From: Bin87 sp963692995
GTDB lineage: Bacteria; Chloroflexota; Dehalococcoidia; Lucifugimonadales; UBA3495
Length of the DNA: 64,000 bases
Direction of reading: 5' to 3'
Assembly (NCBI GenBank): GCA_963692995.1
Contig: OY843611.1
Coordinates: 2,542,001-2,606,000 of the forward strand
The position numbers and the translations under genes were made by a program. Shown one piece after another: positions 9,159 through 17,640 of this stretch (position 1 is the stretch's first letter; the number at the start of each line of letters is the position of its first letter). The notes under the pieces were generated by a model, which was given only the letters and a program-made list of their open reading frames with translations, made no database searches and was not told where the DNA came from.

Positions 9159-10019
9159 ATGGATATTATGACAGAACCCCCTACCCTCCGTACCGACGCG
9201 CCCCCCGATTGCCTGCCCCGGCTGGAATCCATCCTCCGGGAAATGCAGTCGGTGGTCATAGCCTACTCCGGGGGCGTGGACAGCGCCCTGTTGGCCGTGG
9301 CCGCCCAACGCGCGTTGGGATCGCGCGCCCTGGCCGTAACCGCCGTGTCGCCGGCCCTGGCGGCCCGCGACTTGGCCGACGCGGAAAGTGTCGCCGCACA
9401 GTTTGGTCTCAACCACCACGTCATCCGCACTCAGGAACTGGACCGCGAGGGCTACGTCGCCAACTCGCCACAGCGCTGCTACTTTTGCAAGACCGAGTTG
9501 TACGACCAGTTGGGCGTCCTGGCCGCATCCGAAGGCTACGCCTGGATCGCCAACGGCGCCAACACCGATGACCGGGGCGACTATCGCCCCGGCATGACCG
9601 CCGCCGCCGAGCACAACATCCGCAGCCCCATGGTGGAGGCGGAGATGGACAAGGCCCAAGTCCGCGCCGCCGCCCGCTGGCTGGGCGTCCCCCTGTGGGA
9701 CAAACCGGCCCAACCCTGCCTGTCCTCCCGCATCCCCTACGGCACGCCCGTAACCATCGAGTCCCTGGGGCGCATTGAGGCCGCCGAGGACATCCTGCGC
9801 GACCTGGGCCTCCGGGAAGTCCGCGCCCGCCATCACGACCGGCTGTGCCGCATTGAGGTAGCGACGGATGATATGGAACTAGCCTTCGCCCACCGCGCCG
9901 AGATAACGCGACGGCTGAAAGCGCTGGGCTACCTGTGGGTGTCTCTGGATTTGAGCGGGCTGCGCTCCGGCAGCTTGAACGACGTATTGCCGACCGACCG
10001 CGTAAAGCAGCGGCCATGA
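9159..10019 (+). CDS. larE: LarE, ATP-dependent sacrificial sulfur transferase
   Basis: A 286-residue PP-loop protein. The ATP pyrophosphatase loop is SGGVDSALLA (near residue 38); RCYFCKTELY (near 105) and KPAQPCLSSRIPYG (near 185) are the LarE-specific motifs. In Lactiplantibacillus plantarum the Cys of the second motif donates its sulfur to the pyridinium-dicarboxylate precursor of the nickel-pincer nucleotide; the extra C-x-x-C here resembles forms reported to carry a 4Fe-4S cluster. It overlaps larC by 4 nt (ATGA). ATG 9159 or 9168 could start translation. Together the two genes give two of the three steps of cofactor synthesis; larB is not in the window. Confidence 0.92.
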   Translation: MDIMTEPPTLRTDAPPDCLPRLESILREMQSVVIAYSGGVDSALLAVAAQRALGSRALAVTAVSPALAARDLADAESVAAQFGLNHHVIRTQELDREGYVANSPQRCYFCKTELYDQLGVLAASEGYAWIANGANTDDRGDYRPGMTAAAEHNIRSPMVEAEMDKAQVRAAARWLGVPLWDKPAQPCLSSRIPYGTPVTIESLGRIEAAEDILRDLGLREVRARHHDRLCRIEVATDDMELAFAHRAEITRRLKALGYLWVSLDLSGLRSGSLNDVLPTDRVKQRP

Positions 10020-11236
10020 AGACCGCCTACATCCAGTCCGTCGGCGGCGCCAGCGGGGATATGCTCCTGGGCGCGCTGCTCGATGCCGGCTTGCCCCTCA
10101 GGGCCCTCCGCGACGCCGTCGCCGCGCTGGGCATCCCCGGCGTGGCGATCAGCGCCGGCGACGAAACCCGTTGCGAGGTTCGCGGCGTCCGCGCCCTGGT
10201 GGACGTATCCGATGCCCCCCGGTACTCGCCGCAGCTAATGCTGGACGCCGTGTCCGGATCCCATGCTCTATCGGAGCGCACCCGGGCCACCGCTGCCGAC
10301 GTCCTCAAGGCCATCTTCGCTGCCGAGGCCCGCGTCCACGGCAACGATCCCGACCAGATCCATCTGCACGAACTAGGCACCGCCGACACGCTGGTGGACG
10401 TGGTAGGCGTGGTTCACGGGCTGGAGCAACTGGGCATCCGGCGCGTATATGCCTCCCCGTTGACGCTAGGCGAGGCAACCGGCCCCCGCCGACCCGGCGG
10501 CTACAGCAATCCTGCTCCGGCGACGCTGGAAATCATCGCCGCCGCCGCCGCGCCCGTTGCCCCGGAGCGTCCCTTCCACGCCAACGTCGGCGAGCTGACC
10601 ACACCCACCGGCGCGGCCTTGATAACCACCCTGGCCAGCGAGTTCCGACAGCCGGCCATGACCCTGAATCGTATCGGCGTGGGCATCGGCGGCAAAAACC
10701 CGCCGGCCTTTCCAAACGTGCTGCGACTGTGGGTAGGCGAACTCGTCGGAGCAGACCGGCGAACTGACCCATCCGGCCCGCCCGTACCGCCGGTTGCCCG
10801 CTGGCAGGACAACGTAATCTTGCTGGAAACCAACCTCGACAACGCCACCGGCGAGCAGCTGGGCTTCGCCATGGAACGCCTCTTCGCGGCCGGCGCGCTG
10901 GACGTATGGCACACGCCGATTCAGATGAAGAAGAACCGCCCCGGAGTGCTGCTATCGGCGCTGGGACCGGCCGCGCTGGAAAACAAGTTGGCCGAGGTCT
11001 TCCTGCGCGACACCCCAACCCTAGGCGTCCGCGTCCGCCCGGTGAGCCGCTACGTGGCCGAGCGAGACGTCGTGACGGTGGATACGGAGTATGGCCCCAT
11101 GCGGGTGAAGCGCAAGTGGCTGGGCGGCGAGCTGGTCAGCGCCGCGCCGGAGTACGAGGACGTGGCGGCAACGGCGCGGGCGTCTCAGATCGGGTTGCAG
11201 GAGGCTGCCGGAAATATCGATCAGAGTGCGAGCTAG
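10016..11236 (+). CDS. larC: LarC, nickel insertion protein for the pincer cofactor
   Basis: A 406-residue LarC: N-terminal SVGGASGDMLLGALLDAGLP, the DQIHLHELGTADTLVD histidine segment (near 115-130), NVGELTTPTGAALI and the C-terminal ETNLDNATGEQLGFAMERLF and TPIQMKKNRPG motifs. LarC is a CTP-dependent cyclometallase that inserts Ni into the pincer nucleotide. In L. plantarum larC is read through a programmed frameshift (LarC1/LarC2); here both parts lie in one uninterrupted frame. ATG 10016 overlaps the larE stop. The cofactor's client, a LarA-family racemase or epimerase, is not in the window. Confidence 0.93.
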   Translation: MKTAYIQSVGGASGDMLLGALLDAGLPLRALRDAVAALGIPGVAISAGDETRCEVRGVRALVDVSDAPRYSPQLMLDAVSGSHALSERTRATAADVLKAIFAAEARVHGNDPDQIHLHELGTADTLVDVVGVVHGLEQLGIRRVYASPLTLGEATGPRRPGGYSNPAPATLEIIAAAAAPVAPERPFHANVGELTTPTGAALITTLASEFRQPAMTLNRIGVGIGGKNPPAFPNVLRLWVGELVGADRRTDPSGPPVPPVARWQDNVILLETNLDNATGEQLGFAMERLFAAGALDVWHTPIQMKKNRPGVLLSALGPAALENKLAEVFLRDTPTLGVRVRPVSRYVAERDVVTVDTEYGPMRVKRKWLGGELVSAAPEYEDVAATARASQIGLQEAAGNIDQSAS

Positions 11237-11249
11237 GGGTCCGTTCACC

Positions 11250-11339
11250 CTCCCCGTCGTTCCCGCGCAAGCCGGAACCCAGCGAACCTCTGTTGACGCT
11301 CCCCGTCATTCCCGCGCAAGCCGGAACCCAGCGAACCTC
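11250..11339. repeat. 41-bp direct repeat pair of a dispersed palindromic family
   Basis: Two 41-bp copies (11250-11290 and 11299-11339), nearly identical, centred on TTCCCGCGCAAGCCGGAA. They belong to the same family as the palindromic elements at 17361-17598. They fill the 192-bp gap between the convergent larC and TRAP receptor genes, where I see no gene. Confidence 0.8.
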
Positions 11340-11428
11340 AAACGAGGCCAACGTTGCTGTTGCAGGAGCTTCTCCGGCTTGCTGCTTTCGCAGGAACGAC
11401 GGTATGGTTTCTCAAATGTCACCACGCG

Positions 11429-13687
11429 CTAGTTGATGTCCTCCGCGAAACCGTCAGCCCCGACGCGGACACCGATGATCGGCGCGGCCTTCTCGTTATA
11501 GATCTGCACGGCCTGGCTGTTGGGGCCGCCGGTGCGCTCCACCCAGCGTGGCAGCACGTTGTTGCGGCCGGCCAGGAACAGGACGTCCCGGATCTCCTGA
11601 GAGAATTCAATGTATTCCATGCCTCCCTCGGTGTTCTCGTCGATGCCCTCCTGGGCCCACACGGTTTCCACCCACTCGCGGGAGATGCGCTGGTGGCGCT
11701 CGCCTTCCTCCTTGATGATGGCCTGGAGATCGGCGGGAATGGCATCCCACACTTCCTTGTTCATCGTGATCCAGGTCACGCCGATGGCGACGATAGGGCC
11801 GACCATGTAGTCCGTAACCTCGTACCAGCGCACGCCGGAGCCGCAGGTTCCGCAGGATACGGCGGCGTCCAGCACCCCGCGTTCCAGGGCGGTGTACACG
11901 TCGGCGAAGGCCATGAACTGCGGTTCCGCGCCCGTGCCGCCCAACAAGTCGCTGAGCACCGTGCTGTGGCTGCGGGTTTTCAAGCCCCCGAAGTCGGCCA
12001 GCGTCCGCAACTCTTTGGACGAGAAGAAGTAGTTGCTCTCGTAGTAGTTCTCCATGATAACGATGCCGTTGGACTGCTGCTCGATGATGCGGTGAACATC
12101 ATCTCGCGTGGCGTCAATCACAGCGAAGTTAGTTTCCGAGTCGGGATACAGACCCCAGAGGTTCGCCATGTCGATGATGGGCAGGTCGCCGCCGATATAG
12201 CCGGAGTAGATTTCGGCCAACTCTATGGTGCGGTCTTCAATGAGCCGCAGCGAGTCCGGGCCGCCCAGGCCCAGTTCGGGGAAGGAGCTGATCTGAAAAT
12301 CGACCTGTCCCGCGGTGCGGTCGCGCACCCGCTCAACGAACCCGTCGATGCCCTGATCCTCCTCGGTGGAGTAGATCAGCGTGCAGGGGTTGCCGGTGCG
12401 GTTGATGCAAACCAGCTGGATTTTGATGTCCTCGGTCGAGGAAACCAGCTCGGTCCCCTCGGTCTCCTCGGTCTCCTCGGTCTCCTGGTCCGTAATCATG
12501 CCACCCATTTCTTTGGCAGTGCCATCGGGTTCGATGGATGCGCCGATGATATGAGCGACTTTCTCGTTATAGAATTTCACTGCCGCGCTGTCCGGCCCGC
12601 CGGCGCGCTGCACCCAGTCCGGCAGGATGACTTCCAAAGCCACCTCGCGCATCTTGGCCTGTACTTCAGCGCTGAAAGGACGGTGGATCATCCCCGATGC
12701 CACGTTGGCCGACACGCTGAAGGGGTTCCATTCTTCAATGAGCTTCTGGCGGGCCAGTTCCTCATAAGCCCGGCCAACCTCTAGCGTAATCTGCTGAATA
12801 TCGGGCGGCAGCCGGTTCCAGGAGTCTTCGCTCATGGTGAAGTAGGCTACCGCCACGGAGCCAACGATCGGCCCGTACAGGTAATCGGCAACCTCGTACC
12901 ACCGCTGGCGGTGGCCTGGCTCGCCGCCGGTGACGCCACCGTCCAGGACGCCGCGCTCCAGAGCCGTGTACACGTCGGCGAAGGGTACGAACTGGACCTC
13001 GGCGCCGAGACCGCCCAGCAGCTCGCCCAGGATGGGGCTGTACTGGCGAATATTTTTGCCCTTGAACTGGTCCAGAGTGTCCAGCTCTTCCCGGCTGAAG
13101 ATGAACTGGTTGGGGTAATACTGGCGCATGATGGGCTGACCGCCGGTCGCCTCCTTGAGCGCCGCCACCAGGTCTTCGTGGATGACGTCGGTCAACTCCA
13201 GGTGGGCCTCTTCGCTGGGCGACAGACCCCACAGGTTGCCGATATCCAGCAACGGGAGCTCGCCGCGAACGTGCCCGCTATAGATTTCCCCGACTTCCAG
13301 GGCATTGTCCTTGATCAGGCGCAGCGCGTCGGGGCCGCCGATGCCGAGATCCAAGAATGAGGACAGGGTGAACGTCAACTGGCCGTCGGTGCGCTTGGCT
13401 ATTTCCGGGATAAAGTAGGTGTTGACCAGCTCACAACCGGCCACGTTGCGGTTGATGCACACCATCTGGAACTCGAAACTCTCGCCCTGGGATTCCAGAT
13501 TAGTTTCCGCCTTGGGGGCGGCAGTCGGGGCAGGCGTCGGAGCCGCCGGCTGGGTGGCCGTCGGGGTCGCCGGAGGCGCTTCGTCGTTGCCGCAGGCCAG
13601 CAACCCGACGACCAGGGCCGCCAATACGGCCGGCAACAGGAACCTCATTCCAGTTTTGCGGAATCGACCAATCGCTGTCTCGCTCAT
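11429..13687 (-). CDS. Double-domain TRAP-type solute-binding lipoprotein (A)
   Basis: A 752-residue exported lipoprotein with two DctP-like domains in one chain; a normal DctP is about 330 residues. A signal peptide ends in a lipobox (GLLAC, Cys32) and a Pro/Thr/Ala linker. Domain 1 (about 70-395) and domain 2 (about 415-752) each contain CINRxxxxC, an ELGLGGPDSLRLI-like strand, an Arg in the K-x-x-R position that binds substrate carboxylate in DctP proteins, and FADVYTALERGVLD. Domain 1 then reads GGVTGG, domain 2 AAVSCGTCG. A TEETEETEG stretch separates the domains. ATG 13687 has GGAGGGGAGG upstream; ATG at codon 14 is an alternative. Its likely partners are DctQ and DctM at 22.9-25.4 kb. 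Confidence 0.9.
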   Translation of the reverse strand: MSETAIGRFRKTGMRFLLPAVLAALVVGLLACGNDEAPPATPTATQPAAPTPAPTAAPKAETNLESQGESFEFQMVCINRNVAGCELVNTYFIPEIAKRTDGQLTFTLSSFLDLGIGGPDALRLIKDNALEVGEIYSGHVRGELPLLDIGNLWGLSPSEEAHLELTDVIHEDLVAALKEATGGQPIMRQYYPNQFIFSREELDTLDQFKGKNIRQYSPILGELLGGLGAEVQFVPFADVYTALERGVLDGGVTGGEPGHRQRWYEVADYLYGPIVGSVAVAYFTMSEDSWNRLPPDIQQITLEVGRAYEELARQKLIEEWNPFSVSANVASGMIHRPFSAEVQAKMREVALEVILPDWVQRAGGPDSAAVKFYNEKVAHIIGASIEPDGTAKEMGGMITDQETEETEETEGTELVSSTEDIKIQLVCINRTGNPCTLIYSTEEDQGIDGFVERVRDRTAGQVDFQISSFPELGLGGPDSLRLIEDRTIELAEIYSGYIGGDLPIIDMANLWGLYPDSETNFAVIDATRDDVHRIIEQQSNGIVIMENYYESNYFFSSKELRTLADFGGLKTRSHSTVLSDLLGGTGAEPQFMAFADVYTALERGVLDAAVSCGTCGSGVRWYEVTDYMVGPIVAIGVTWITMNKEVWDAIPADLQAIIKEEGERHQRISREWVETVWAQEGIDENTEGGMEYIEFSQEIRDVLFLAGRNNVLPRWVERTGGPNSQAVQIYNEKAAPIIGVRVGADGFAEDIN

Positions 13688-13702
13688 GTTCCTCCCCTCC
13701 AG

Positions 13703-13736
13703 TTAGTACGGGCCACCGTTTAGTACGGGCCACCGT
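13703..13736. repeat. 17-bp tandem duplication in the receptor A leader
   Basis: TTAGTACGGGCCACCGT occurs twice head to tail, 16 bp upstream of the receptor A start codon, inside its predicted 5' leader. Confidence 0.9.
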
Positions 13737-13775
13737 GCCTTTGCGATTGCGCCGGGACGAATTTATGCCGGCGCA

Positions 13776-13804
13776 AGTTTATTTCAGCAAAATACAGTTG
13801 TCAA
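13776..13804 (-). promoter_or_regulatory. Predicted promoter of TRAP receptor A
   Basis: Minus-strand TTGACA (13804-13799), 17-bp spacer, TAAACT (13781-13776). Start near 13769 gives a leader of about 80 nt that includes the 17-bp tandem repeat. The -35 box overlaps the T-run of the terminator of the upstream receptor B gene, so B and A are transcribed from separate promoters. Confidence 0.55.
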
Positions 13805-13835
13805 AAGGCGGGACGGGTTCAGTACCCGTCCCGCC
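13803..13835 (-). terminator. Intrinsic terminator of TRAP receptor B
   Basis: Read on the minus strand: a perfect 12-bp stem (GGCGGGACGGGT paired with its complement) with a 5-nt loop followed by TTTT, 28 bp after the receptor B stop. Confidence 0.85.
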
Positions 13836-13862
13836 CGATGCGCGCTGGATCGTCGTCCCAAG

Positions 13863-16352
13863 TTACTCGATGGCCGACGCGGTACCGTCCGGGTTGATTC
13901 GCACGTTGACGATAGGCGCAACCAGGTTGTTGAAGATGACCGACGCCTCCGCAGTGGGGCCGCCGACCCGATCCACCCAGCCCGGCACCACGTTCTGAAT
14001 GGCGGACTGGCGTTGCGCGTCCTTCATCTCCTCGGTGAACTCCACCAGCTTCATCCCCTGTTCGATGTTCGACTCAATCGCGCTGGGGGCGAAGTGCTCG
14101 AACAGCAACTGCCGATTGAGGTAGGCGTGGCGGGCGCCTTCCTCCATAATGATGTTCTGCAGGTCCTTGGGCATCTGGTTCCAGCGGGTTTCACTGATGG
14201 AGAACCAGCTGTGCCCCACGGAAACGATGGGCCCCACCAGGTAATCGGCCACTTCGTACCAGCGCAGGCCGTGTCCGCAGGAACCGCAGGAAATCGCGCC
14301 GTCGATAACGCCGCGCTCCAGGGCGGTGTACACGTCGGCGAAGGCGATGAACTGAGGTTCGGCGCCCATGCCGGAGAGCAGATCGCTCAACACGGTGCTG
14401 TGGCTCCGTACCTTCAGATCTTCCAGGTCCGCCAGGCTGTTCACTTGGGGCTTGGCGAAGATGTAGTTGTGGGCCGTCATCATGTAGGCCACCTGGATGC
14501 CGCCGTTTTGCGCCGTTACCTCGGCCATTCGGGGCTGAATGGCGTCAATGACCGCCAGCTGCGCCTCCTGGGTCGGGTACAGGCCCCACAGGTTGCTCAT
14601 GTCCATGATGGGGAAGTCGCCGCCGACGTAGCCGGAGTAGATTTGCGCCGAGTCCAGCGTGCCGTCCTTAATCAGTCGCAGGCTGTCCGGGCCTTCGATG
14701 CCCAGCTCCGGGAAGGACGAGACCTCGAAGACGACCTGCCCGTTGGTCCGGCGCTTCACCCGTTCCACGAAACCGATGTCCTCGGTTTCGGCGTAGTTGC
14801 CGATGGCCAGTCCGCAGTCCACCAGGGTGCGGTTGATGCAGGCCATCTGCATCTCAAATCGCTGGCCTTCCGACACCAGCGGGGTAAGGTTGAAATTGAT
14901 GCCGCTTTCCTCGCCACAGGAGTTGCCGGAAGGACTGCCGCCGCCGTGGACGTCGGGCACCGCGGCGGCCGGATCGCCGTCGCATCGCGTAGCGGCGATG
15001 GCTTCCTGCCCGCCGTTGGGGGAGTCGACGATGCGGATGTTCACGTCGCCAACCCTCCGCACGCCTTCCTCGGACACTATCGCGGCGGCCGTCTCGCTGA
15101 CCGTGCCGTCGGGGTTGATGATCACGCCGACGATGGGGCCAACCTTCTCGTTGAAGATGTTCACGCCCTCGGAGTCGGGCCCGCCGACGCGCTGCACCCA
15201 GTTGGGAATGATGAGGTTCAACGCCGTCTCGCGCATCCGTACCTTCACGTCATCGGAAAAGTCGGAATACTCCATTCCTTCCTCAACGTTGAGGGTGATC
15301 CCCGCCGGGTCCCAGTCCTCTTTAAGGAGGCGCAGGTTTTCCGCCTCGTATTCCTGACCCACTTCCTTAAGAATGGCGCGGTTGTCTTCAGTCAGCTGGG
15401 CCCATTTTTCGCCATTGACTGTGGCGTAGGTCACGCCGATAGAGCCGATGATGGGGCCATACAGGTAATCGGTGACTTCATACCAGCGCTGTCCGTAGCC
15501 GGGCGTCCCGCCGGTTACGCCGCCGTCCAGCACCCCGCGTTCCAGGGCGGTGTACACGTCGGCGAAGGCGACGAACTGGCCCTCGGCCCCCAGACCGGCC
15601 AGCAAGTCGCCCAGAATGGTGCTGTGCTGGCGAATCTTCTTGGCGTCATAGGCCGTCAGGTCGGGCAACGGTTCGCGGCTAAAGATGTACTGGTTTGGAT
15701 AATAATTGCGGAAGACCGGCTCGCCGCCGGTAACATCGCGGAGAATACGGATCATATCCTCTTCAATGGCGTCGGTCAGCGCAAGATGGGCGTCGTTGCT
15801 GGGGGACAGCCCCCACAGGTTGCCCACGTCGATCACCGGCAGGTCGCCGCCAACGTACCCGGAATAAATCTCCGCGAACTCCAGGGTATGGTCTTCCACC
15901 AGGCGGACCGTGTCGGGGCCGCCCAATCCCAATTCGGGGTAGGACGAAATCTCGATGGTCACCGCGCCGTTGGTCCGTTCCGCCACGCGCGGGGCGTAGA
16001 AGTCCCGGATCAACTCGCAGGGACGCAGCGAACGGTTGATGCAGACCACCTGCAAGGTGATCGCCTCCTGGTCCACCGGCGCCGGAACCGGGGTTTGCGT
16101 CGGCGGCGCCGGGGTGGCTCCGCCGGTCCCCGGGGTCGATCCTTCGGTCGCCGGGGCGCCGCCGCCGGCCGCCGGAGCCGATCCGCCGGTGGCGCCGCCG
16201 GCCGCCGGCGGATCCGTCGCCGGTGGCGCATCGCTGGCGCCGCCGCACGCGGATATAACCGCCATTAAGAGGATAATGACCACCATGGCGATCATTGCCT
16301 TCCAGGGTAGCGAGGCCCGCAGATACGGGCGCAATCGGTACGAATGCAGCAT
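13863..16352 (-). CDS. Double-domain TRAP-type solute-binding lipoprotein (B)
   Basis: An 829-residue paralogue of receptor A with the same two-domain order. The signal peptide ends VISAC (lipobox Cys36), followed by a Gly/Ala/Pro-rich linker. Domain 1 carries CINRSLRPC, ELGLGGPDTVRLV, FADVYTALERGVLD and GGVTGG; domain 2 carries CINRTLVDC, ELGIEGPDSLRLI, FADVYTALERGVID and GAISCGSCG. The inter-domain linker is longer than in A (about 80 residues, two Cys). ATG 16352 is chosen because GAGG lies seven bases upstream; a TTG at 16358 gives two more residues. Substrate unknown. The matching domain signatures show that fusion preceded the duplication that produced A and B. Confidence 0.9.
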   Translation of the reverse strand: MLHSYRLRPYLRASLPWKAMIAMVVIILLMAVISACGGASDAPPATDPPAAGGATGGSAPAAGGGAPATEGSTPGTGGATPAPPTQTPVPAPVDQEAITLQVVCINRSLRPCELIRDFYAPRVAERTNGAVTIEISSYPELGLGGPDTVRLVEDHTLEFAEIYSGYVGGDLPVIDVGNLWGLSPSNDAHLALTDAIEEDMIRILRDVTGGEPVFRNYYPNQYIFSREPLPDLTAYDAKKIRQHSTILGDLLAGLGAEGQFVAFADVYTALERGVLDGGVTGGTPGYGQRWYEVTDYLYGPIIGSIGVTYATVNGEKWAQLTEDNRAILKEVGQEYEAENLRLLKEDWDPAGITLNVEEGMEYSDFSDDVKVRMRETALNLIIPNWVQRVGGPDSEGVNIFNEKVGPIVGVIINPDGTVSETAAAIVSEEGVRRVGDVNIRIVDSPNGGQEAIAATRCDGDPAAAVPDVHGGGSPSGNSCGEESGINFNLTPLVSEGQRFEMQMACINRTLVDCGLAIGNYAETEDIGFVERVKRRTNGQVVFEVSSFPELGIEGPDSLRLIKDGTLDSAQIYSGYVGGDFPIMDMSNLWGLYPTQEAQLAVIDAIQPRMAEVTAQNGGIQVAYMMTAHNYIFAKPQVNSLADLEDLKVRSHSTVLSDLLSGMGAEPQFIAFADVYTALERGVIDGAISCGSCGHGLRWYEVADYLVGPIVSVGHSWFSISETRWNQMPKDLQNIIMEEGARHAYLNRQLLFEHFAPSAIESNIEQGMKLVEFTEEMKDAQRQSAIQNVVPGWVDRVGGPTAEASVIFNNLVAPIVNVRINPDGTASAIE

Positions 16353-16425
16353 GAGCAATCCTCACGTAAACGGTATCTAGGCTGCTGACGACGCCAGCAA
16401 CCCTCACAATAGAGTCTCGGCGAAA

Positions 16426-16454
16426 ACCCTACCAGCGGCTTGGCGCGGTGTCAA
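16426..16454 (-). promoter_or_regulatory. Predicted promoter of TRAP receptor B
   Basis: Minus-strand TTGACA (16454-16449), 17-bp spacer, TAGGGT (16431-16426), giving a leader of about 66 nt. The -10 match is weak (3/6), so the call rests mainly on the perfect -35 and spacing. Confidence 0.4.
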
Positions 16455-16523
16455 CGATATAATCTTAATCCGGTTTCCGACATTTACGCTGCCGAGATTA
16501 ACTTTGGACTTGAGGAGCAGACC

Positions 16524-17306
16524 ATGCCATATTCGGGTTTGGACTTGACGGGACGCAAGGCGCTGGTAACGGGCGCGGCGCGGGGCATCGGCGCGGCGCT
16601 GGCCGTGGGACTGGCCCAGGCCGGCGCCGACGTGGCCGTGAGCGATCTGGCCACGGATGAATCCTGGGAAGGACTGGCCGACACGGTAATCCGCATCCGG
16701 AACGAGGGCCGGGTCGGCCTGGCCAGCGATCTGGACGTCCGGGACGTGGCGGAGATTGCCCCCGCGATCCGGCGCCTGGCCGGTGAACTGGGCGGGCTGG
16801 ATATACTGGTGAACAACGCCGGGATACGCCGGCGCGCGCCGGCTCTGGACGTGACCGAAGACGATTGGGACGCCGTAGTGGACACCAATCTGAAAGGCGC
16901 CTTCTTTTGCGCCCAGGCGGCGGCCCGCCTCATGATCCCCAGCGGGTTCGGGCGCATCATCAACATCGCGTCGCAGCTGGCAGTGGCCGGCGCCGTGAAC
17001 CGGGCCGCCTACTGCGCCAGCAAGGGCGGCCTCGCCAATCTGACCCGGGTATTGGCCCTGGAATGGACCCGGCACGGCATCACCGTCAACGCCATCGGCC
17101 CGGGGCCCACCGCGACGCCCGGCCTGCTGGAGGCCGACGACCGCGACGCCGACGCCGTGGCCGCCGAAATGGCGATCAAAATGCCCCTGGGCCGGCGGAT
17201 GGCCCCGGAAGAACTGGTCGGCGCCGCCATATACCTGGCCAGCAACTCGGCCAGCGCGACAACCGGGCATCTGCTGCTGGTGGATGGCGGCTGGACGGCG
17301 TTGTGA
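16524..17306 (+). CDS. SDR-family oxidoreductase
   Basis: A 260-residue classical short-chain dehydrogenase/reductase. Cofactor-binding TGAARGIG (near 15), the NNAG motif (near 88), and the catalytic Ser (IASQ), Tyr-x-x-x-Lys (YCASK, near 157) and PGPTATPG segment are all present, as is the C-terminal LLLVDGGW. It oxidises or reduces an alcohol/ketone with NAD(P); the acidic DLATDE after strand 2 suggests NAD. ATG 16524 with GAGGAG seven bases upstream is well supported and shortens the longest possible reading frame. It is divergent from the TRAP receptor B gene. Confidence 0.93.
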   Translation: MPYSGLDLTGRKALVTGAARGIGAALAVGLAQAGADVAVSDLATDESWEGLADTVIRIRNEGRVGLASDLDVRDVAEIAPAIRRLAGELGGLDILVNNAGIRRRAPALDVTEDDWDAVVDTNLKGAFFCAQAAARLMIPSGFGRIINIASQLAVAGAVNRAAYCASKGGLANLTRVLALEWTRHGITVNAIGPGPTATPGLLEADDRDADAVAAEMAIKMPLGRRMAPEELVGAAIYLASNSASATTGHLLLVDGGWTAL

Positions 17307-17360
17307 GAAAATTGCGAAACTCCCAAAATCCCCTCACACTAGGCCGTGTTCGCAAACACC

Positions 17361-17598
17361 GTCATTCCCGCGAAAGCGGGAATCCAGAATTGCCTGCTGT
17401 CAGAGAACGATGTGGTTATAGAGACGCCTGGATTCCCGCTTTCGCGGGAATGACGGAAGAATTGGTAGAGGGAAGAATCGGTAGAGGGGAATTGGGGGAG
17501 TTTCACAATTCCCTCGGCGTTGTAGTATCCTTTTCACGGTTCTCGCCATCCGTGCTACCGTCATTGACTGCCTGGATTCCCGCTTTCGCGGGAATGAC
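17361..17598. repeat. Three palindromic REP-like elements
   Basis: A 27-bp element with core TTCCCGCGAAAGCGGGAA occurs at 17361-17387 and, inverted, at 17428-17454 and 17572-17598, all in the 334-bp gap between the SDR and DUF362 genes. Copies in opposite orientation could pair to form larger hairpins. Related elements occur at 11250-11339, 35657-35678, 36144-36165 and 63868-63896. No gene is visible in the gap. Confidence 0.9.
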
Positions 17599-17640
17599 GC
17601 CATTTGCAGATGCGGGAATGACGCTATTTGGAGATATTCG

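Noticed and set aside
10016..11236. Programmed ribosomal frameshift in larC
   Set aside because: The frame is continuous across the region where LarC1 and LarC2 are separated in L. plantarum, so no frameshift is needed.
14013..16268. Long plus-strand frame (751 codons) opposite TRAP receptor B
   Set aside because: It is a shadow of the double-domain receptor. Composition is Gly/His/Val-rich without domains, and the receptor has a signal peptide and family motifs.
11429..16352. Receptor domain fusion as a sequencing or frameshift artefact
   Set aside because: Two independent neighbouring genes show the same two-domain order with different linkers, and no stop or start signals occur at the domain junctions.
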